From: Amoebidium appalachense
Lineage: Eukaryota; Ichthyosporea
Length of the DNA stretch: 64,000 nt
Reading direction: 5' to 3'
NCBI GenBank assembly: GCA_963693365.1
Contig: CAVNZM010000012.1
Coordinates: 6,510,001 to 6,574,000 of the forward strand
Below are positions 57,642 to 64,000 of the stretch, piece by piece. Made by a program: the position numbers and the translations under genes. Position 1 is the stretch's first letter; every line of letters begins with the position of its first letter. The notes below the pieces were generated by a model. That model was not told where the DNA came from and searched no databases. It saw only the letters and a list, made by a program, of their open reading frames with translations.

Positions 57642-59802
57642 CGCGTGCGTGCACGTGTTTGTTGTGTACATGCCTGTGCATGTGTGCACGTACACAAAGG
57701 GTATTTTGCGGGTATGCATATATGTGTGTACACGAAACACGAGCCTCTGACCGTGGGTGTGTGTGATGCACGTGTGCCTACACAGGTGCGTACAGATGTA
57801 TTTATAGGTGTACTTGTGTACAACGGAAATTGCACAACAGGAATTCCCGTAAAAATGGGAGACACAGGTGTCTTATGCCAATGTGCTCGATGCCCATTAT
57901 TTTCTAAAAGTTGTGTGTGGTGTGTGTGTGTATGTGTGTGCGCGTGTGCGTGTGCTTGACTGTGGGAGGGATGATTGCCTACGAGTGTGTGTGTGTGCAC
58001 GGCCAGCCGGATGCATGTGTGCAAGGCTGCAAAACCAGTAAAGCAGTAGAACTTTGATCCTGAGTTGTAGGAATGGTAATGTGTCTGTGCAGGGGCATTC
58101 GTGTGTGCTTGTGCATGGGAAAGGCTGTGCATGTATACATAATGGTGCTACTTTGTGATAAGGGACCACCAGTGTAGTGAATGCATCCGTAAAATAAGCA
58201 CACGGAGATTGCCGGTGTCATTAGGTTCATACCAATGATGCCATGGACATCACAACACATGGTATCTGCATGTGTACGTGCGGGTGTACGCTGTGTGTGT
58301 GTGTCAGTGTGTGCGAGCGTGTGTGTGTGTGTGTATGTGTGATATACAAGCGGTTTAAAGGGGTGCTTGTTGCAGAGTGCAAGTAGGTAACCATGACATG
58401 ACTGTGGAGGCACACGCGCAGTGTGTGTATGTGTGTCTGTGTGTCTGTGTGATATATATATTGCTTGTGGCTTCCTACACGAACAGTTACACACGGAAAG
58501 GTGTGAAAACAAAGGCAGCCTGTGGTACAACCGCCAGCCAACCTTATCATACATTTAACACGACCACACCACCCGTCGTGTTGCGCACATACACACATGC
58601 ATACTGCCTCCCAACAACCGCTGGAATCATGCTTCAAGAAAGCAGTCACAGCACATGCCCGTGTGACTAAATACATGCAGGAATGTCTTGTCGAACATGT
58701 AACGGGTACACTAAGTGGGTGCCGTGAGTCATATCCACACATTAGCAACAGCAATCCCTTGTACCTCACAAAAAACACATGCATGCAAGTGTACACACAC
58801 ACACACACATGATATGAAGGACCAATCAATCAGAGGTACACAAACATACAAAGTAAACGAAAACTAGAAACTTACCGGGACCAGAACCTTCTCACAATAC
58901 TTGAGCTGATTTTGATGCAGCCGTCTATTTTTTATCCCACTCAGAATGTCCTGCACCACAGAGAACAACATAAGGATTTCCCGATAACATACAGCGCAGA
59001 AAACCTACATGCTCATTGCACAAGCTGAAGATAGATCAGCAGTCAAGCAGCCCATAGCACTGACAAGTTACGCAGGGGGTAAACAAACGGTGTGTGAAAT
59101 CAGAGGACAATCAGAAGTCTTTTGCTGAGTAGCGTTTTTGCCTGCTTGTGTTTGTGTGACTAGGTGCACATCAGGCACAGGGTGTGTGTGTTTGCAGGTG
59201 ACTCCAGAAACTATGTCTTGGGAAAGTGTCCTCAACTCTTTCGCTGTTTACTATCGCTCTTCAGAACTTATAATCTAAAAGAGAGGCACAAGGGCAAGCT
59301 GACATCCAAACAGTGCAGAGATAGGCTTTTAATTCCATATCCAGAAGAAAGTGATTGCTTGATAAATACACCCCTGCCTCATTACAGTGAGTGCTCGACA
59401 AATAATACCTATACTATTCCAATTTAAAACACAGTTTCATAAAGGCGCAGAAAGGGCTATCCAGAAGCCCCTACAGATGGATTGATAACAGGTCTTATGC
59501 TCACATAGGGATTGCATGTGGCCCATTTACCAATGCTGTAATTGTACTTACGAACTCGAAGAGTCGCCACTGACAAACCTGCTGTGCCTCTGAACAGAGA
59601 GTGGAAAATAGGGGAGCATATCCACGAAAAAAAAAACCTGTTTGATGTCTGTAATGGACACCGTACTGTTCTCCAAATACATACCATTTGCTTTTCCATA
59701 CTTCCAATAAATTATATTCATGCAACAGAAAATACAGCCCAGCGGCACACATACCGGTCCAGGAACATCCTGGCCAGGCGTGGCTGCAGCTGTTGCTGCC
59801 AT
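48660..59802 (-). CDS. BET-family bromodomain protein (two bromodomains, NET, acidic Ser-rich tail)
   Basis: Fourteen exons on the minus strand: 59802-59755, 59587-59552, 58950-58876, 57277-57104, 56330-56039, 55705-55614, 54944-54699, 53755-53510, 52603-52494, 52062-51831, 51101-50933, 50326-50200, 49531-49355 and 48732-48660. Phases agree and the product is 698 residues, start [16 protein letters not shown], stop TAA. Bromodomain 1 (about 35-140) has [17 protein letters not shown] and the acetyl-lysine Asn in NCRLYNKPG. Bromodomain 2 (about 255-365) has [17 protein letters not shown] and NCYRYNP. An acidic run (about 366-403), a helical segment, a basic stretch with PQKRKKKLS (likely nuclear signal), the NET domain ([12 protein letters not shown] ... 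[17 protein letters not shown], about 555-616) and a Ser/Asp tail follow. BET proteins read acetylated histones and recruit transcription machinery. The second acceptor (ttcagag) is the least certain. Confidence 0.92.
49775..49972 (-). repeat. SINE-like element, reverse-oriented diverged copy
   Basis: On the minus strand the block matches the 5' half of copies A and B. On the plus strand, gacgagcagggttgcttatg and aacccgtcttgatcaaagac are the reverse complement of the agcaaccctg / tctgatcaagacgggt region. It lies in an intron of the BET gene, so copies occur in both orientations. Confidence 0.65.
50147..55620 (-). repeat. G/C homopolymers in BET introns
   Basis: Plus-strand poly-G (sense poly-C) occurs at 50174-50190, 53768-53791, 55137-55169, 55260-55287, 55500-55523 and 55579-55606. 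Plus-strand poly-C (sense poly-G) occurs at 52109-52136, 53159-53179 and 54305-54336. Those at 50174-50190 and 55579-55606 begin within about 10 nt of donor sites of this minus-strand gene. Confidence 0.9.
53251..53286 (-). other. Intronic duplicate of the BET exon-8 end with its 5' splice site
   Basis: On the minus strand gtgacggatgatgagctgga...gataag|gtgtgtggg repeats the end of exon 53755-53510 (gtgacggatgcggatgatga...gaggag|gtgtgtggg) 230-260 bp further into the following intron. It carries a six-base deletion and a few substitutions. It keeps the donor and an open phase-0 frame ([12 protein letters not shown]). An AG precedes it at ggtggag, but without a pyrimidine tract, so use as an alternative exon is uncertain. 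Confidence 0.75.
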
Positions 59803-62800
59803 TCTGTCCAGTTGGTGTGCACCGAACGATTAGAATTCGTGCACCACCCGGGCAGTTGCCATCACCCCCAACCAAGGGCCGTCGAGTCCGGCAACTCTGC
59901 ACGTCCACTCCTGTAGGCACGCCTTTAGCAACACTATTACGGTGTATAAGGGAAGGAGTGGATATTTCCAGACATTTTCGTCGGTGAGTTTAGGTTTATG
60001 TTCGTGAGGGAACATGTACACAGGATATGAGTTATACAGGATATGAGTGTGTCTTTAGTGTCTTTATTGTTACAAGTGCGGTAGTGTGAGTGCCTGCCCT
60101 AGCCTCGTGCAGTGTGCAAGGGCAGTGATGGGCAGGCAGAGTGCACCGCATGTTTTCGTCCAAAACGAGGTCAACCAGTGACACCGGACTTACAGATAGG
60201 CTGGATGGGGTACACAGAAAACGGAAGTCGACAACACACCCAAGAATACCCAACAGCATTTCCCAACATGCACGCCTAGAAAAAAACGCTTTGTTTGAGG
60301 TGCGTTTTCATTAAAAATATAAGTCATGCTTAAAGAGAAAAAGTTTGAGCATGTATATGGTAACACACACCCTCGTATGATGCATACCGTTTGATGATCC
60401 AACGAGAACATTAAAAATAGGGCTATTCTAGTCACAAGAAGCAGGCCGTCAAGACTCCAAGAAGAAACGTTGTGCCGTCGAGAGGTCTATAAATAATTGT
60501 ATGCGCCCTTCTCCCCGTGTCCGATGCAAGATTTCTGATGTGTAAACACTAAAAAAAGAAAAATAAACACGACGCATACCTATGGGATAGGTATACCTGC
60601 ATGAGGCGACCATACGTTATCTCGACATCAGATTTTACCTCAACCTTTGAAAGTCAATTCTGAGGACCATCCGGCAACAATCGCGGTAAAAATACACTTG
60701 CGCTCCACACGGCCTCACGTGGAAATGGACAAAGTTTTTCATAATTTCGACCCTGGTCGGATCAATCGGCGACCATATTTGGTAATTCGTTCGTTCTGAC
60801 TGCTATTTATGGGCGAATTGGCTTCCAACGGTGTGATAAACTTTGTCCATCCGGAAACAAACCATAGACCAATGATCTAAGCATTCTAGTTCTATTGCGT
60901 AAACGTCATGGGCATCTGCAGCCTAAAAAGGGGGGTAAACGGATGATACATTCGGTTTCGACATTTTATATATACCCGCCAGCAAAGTGGAAATCAAAAA
61001 TAAAGCAGCAAATTTTCTTGGTGAAAAGCAGCTATTAAATACAAGGAGTACATAAAATGCACGATATCCGAATATACCCTCTTGGGCTCGAGAGGATACG
61101 TCATCAAGCTTAAAGCAACCTTCCACAGGGTAAAGAAAACTAATGATCTTTAGCCATTCACACAGCCGCGCAAATTTTTACACGAATAGGAGCCCCCCAT
61201 TTCCATTGGTTCCTTTTTCACCACCGATCGGAAGTGCCCACGACCCCTTCATTTCGCCGGCAGCTTGTATGCCAGTTTGAGCGCGGCAAAAAAAGGTGTA
61301 AACTGCCGTGTTTCGACGAAAACGAAGTTCTTGGCTCGATACCGGAAGAGGCCTCAACGGCGCCCGAGGTTGAGAGCTGGCCTCTCCCGCTAACGCAAAA
61401 ATAAAAGGTGGAAGTAAGCAATACGCTTGTTGTCTGCACATTTTGTCCAAGAGGCACTTCCTTTCGCGACGCCATAGTCGCAATTGTAACGCCTGAAAGG
61501 TATCAATCATGTGGCAGGGTACTGCTCCAAAGTCGAGGGGTCTTCAGGTTCGAAAGGGTGATAGGTCTTTCCAGAAAGTAGGGAAAGAGAAGTGGGGAAA
61601 CTACTTGGAACCTAGCACCATAATAAAAAGTGGTTCCGTTCCTTTCGCGGACCTTGCTTCTCAACCACTGGTGCTGCCAAATGCACCTCGCCCACAGCTA
61701 CATCAATCTCTTGCTATACTCAGTGTGAAAACATCAGACAATTAAAACATGCTAAGCTATAAACAGATAGTTCATGTCGAAGCATGTCAGTGATGTGAAC
61801 TACTGAAGTAAACCTTGTCAGTTTTTAGAAGAATCAACAACCATCTTACCTTTCAAACGGCAACAACTCATTCTGTATGACGGGACCTCTCTTCCCCACT
61901 ACGTATCCTTATTTCTCAGCTTAGAAGTTCCACTATCCATACCACACGAGAGAAATAAGTGTGTCTGTGTCTAACCTCCGTATTCTTTCACCCCTCAGCT
62001 CACAGCTAGGTGCAGCTACGGAGCCTCCACCTCCATGATCACACGTTTGCCTAAGCTTGACTAGAACAGAAAACCGTGCCATCTTTTCGTATAGGCTCTC
62101 ATACACTCTACACTATAGCTCTATATCTCCTACTAAGTACAACTTACTTTCTCTCCATCACTGGGCCACCAACCTCACCGTAAGAGCATAAAAAACACAC
62201 GTGCCCGTTTTCCCGCAAAGCACGTCGACACCGCGACTTGCCCCCTCAGTGCCCGGCCCGAAACTCATCGTGATGATCAAAGAAGCAAGTGACGTCATCA
62301 GACGGACGGAATAGAAGCTTCAGGGTGCACTCGGGCCGAGCCCAAGAGGCTTTGTTTACTACGTCACAGCGCGCTTTCCTGAATATGGGGACGTCTGTAT
62401 GTACGTGCTGCATAGTGAACTTGGCATGCTGCGGCTGCTGAACCCTACTAGGTTAAGGATGTTGCTTGCATCATGCTGGTGCAGTGCACATGTACATCCA
62501 GATGTCCGGACATGCGGTACGCACATGTCCCGATGGACATGCAGAAGGCTAGCATGGCCATGCATGTCATGGCGGCATGTGGGGGTGGGTGCTGGCTTCT
62601 GAAAAGTGTTTTTCTTATAAGGGGCAAGGGCTTGTCGCCTGCATCAACAGGACTTGCTCCTCTCTATTTAGATTTTAAACCTTCTACTTCGCGATCGGCT
62701 GTCAAAGATCTAGCATTGCATGCTGCAGCTGTACTACTACTGATGGCATGGCACCGGTGGTGTTTGTTAGCAGAGCCCGTGACGGGGCACCCGGGGTGAG

Positions 62801-62878
62801 ATGGGGTTGGATATGGGGTGAGGTGGGGTGGGGGTAGGGCTTTTGGGGAAGGTGGGGTGTGTGTGTATGTGTGTGTGT

Positions 62879-62932
<54 letters not shown>

Positions 62933-63131
62933 GGGAGGGGGACAATGGGGGAGAGAGGAGGGGGGACTGAGTATGATAGCATATTAGGAGCAGGGTTGGC
63001 CACTAATTTAGTAGAGTCTGTTTTCTGCAAGGGAAGATCCAGAGCTGGAGGTGGTCGTGACCTAACCACTGTGACCGCATGCCCACGTGGCTTTCTTTTT
63101 GTTGTTAGTAGGCCCCGTGGGGCGCCCGGGG

Positions 63132-63165
<34 letters not shown>

Positions 63166-63339
63166 TATGCCATATGGGGGGGGGGGGGGCAGGGGGAGGG
63201 GGGGAGGCTAGCGCGGGAGCTGAAAACCTCAGACGATTGCCGGGAACCGGGAAGGGGGAAGTGTGTGGGGAAGGGGGGGGGGGGGGGGGGGGGGGTTCGG
63301 AAGATTGGGCCACACGGTGTGCACATACGCTGTAGTTTT

Positions 63340-63388
<49 letters not shown>

Positions 63389-64000
63389 AGGGGGTGGGGG
63401 TGTACAATATGGGTGGAGAAGACCGTTGAATATGTAAAACACCGAAACATATGCAGCACACGACTGTTATAAGAAAATTGTCCTGATTTGATCGAATGTC
63501 ACATAACTTATGGCATGCAAAAAAAATTTCCAGTTGACTGAGTTCATATCGTTACACCACGGTGAATTTGACAGCTTGGGGAAAACAGAACCGCAAACTT
63601 GTCATTTATATGATACATACAGACTCCATGACATCCACACGCACGCACACACACACACACATTTAAACACACCAGCACCCACACAGAGTCAGACAGGCCC
63701 CGTGATTGGAGACCGGGGCATGCGCACAAGCACATGCACCGCGCATCTTTATTCAGCCGTTAAACCAATGTCTTATTCTATAACTCCGTCTCCATGGGAC
63801 AGTGGGGTACCAGCCCCGGGCCGATTAGACTGTATAGTTGTAGTTAAAAGTGAAAGTCTTTAAACTAAGTAGGCTCAGGCTAGGCTACATGTACACTTAA
63901 CATGTACAGGCTGAATAATCTTACCATAATCCCTTCCCCCCTTCCCCCTCCCCTCCCCCTGCTCCCCCCCCCCCCCCCCCCCCCCGAAGTTCCCCTCCCC
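59803..64000. other. Upstream flank of the BET gene; no recognised gene
   Basis: 59803-62750 is microsatellite-poor unique sequence and presumably includes the BET promoter. Open frames at 61178-61510 (-) and 61509-61745 (+) match no family I recognise. A 13-bp inverted repeat lies at 60725-60737/60838-60850. 62800-63400 is G-dominated: a run of about 52 G at 62879-62930, others at 63134-63163, 63276-63295 and 63350-63387. CA repeats lie near 63650, and the window ends in poly-C. Confidence 0.5.

Noticed and set aside
61178-61745. ORFs of 110 (-) and 78 (+) codons as genes
   Set aside because: Lengths are expected by chance in this unique region and no motif was recognised.

Overview
This is nuclear DNA from a eukaryote. 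Genes are split by GT-AG introns. The non-coding space is saturated with (CA)n/(TG)n microsatellites, poly-C/poly-G tracts of 20-57 bases, poly-A blocks and small dispersed repeats. The lineage cannot be named from the sequence. The gene set (a BET bromodomain protein, AMDHD2, a bacterial-type proline dehydrogenase and a desulfurase-TtcA fusion) fits a protist or early-branching holozoan, but that is inference. Gene models were built by hand from conserved motifs, splice sites and intron phase. Most computed ORFs (poly-His/Thr, Cys/Val, Pro, Gly) are translated repeats and are omitted.

Layout. (1) 1-20116, + strand: the 3' part of a large gene of about 22 visible exons. It encodes a class-V aminotransferase (cysteine desulfurase-like) domain, a polar linker and a TtcA-type PP-loop tRNA thiolase. 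A tRNA-Arg(ACG) gene sits in one of its introns. An 85-bp minisatellite built from copies of an exon end plus 5' splice site fills another. (2) 21973-22635, +: an intron-less ORF with a retropepsin-like domain lacking its catalytic triplet, joined to a MYND zinc finger. (3) 25850-32583, +: N-acetylglucosamine-6-phosphate deacetylase, six exons, complete. (4) 34001-35595, -: proline dehydrogenase-family protein, two exons, convergent with (3). (5) 37366-41345, +: secreted thioredoxin-fold protein without the CxxC pair, divergent from (4). (6) 45600-47825, +: frameshifted remnant of a non-LTR retrotransposon with an acidic 15-residue repeat tail. (7) 48660-59802, -: complete BET protein with two bromodomains, an NET domain and a Ser/Asp-rich tail, 14 exons. 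(8) 59803-64000: no recognisable gene.

The most striking biology is the fusion gene. It would place a sulfur-mobilising enzyme and a tRNA C32 thiolase on one chain, and a tRNA-Arg(ACG) with C32, a known bacterial TtcA substrate class, is embedded in its intron. The second theme is intron architecture. Sense-strand poly-C commonly starts within about 20 nt of the donor, acceptors often abut (CA)n, and exon-end/5' splice-site segments have been copied into the following intron at least twice and perhaps three times.
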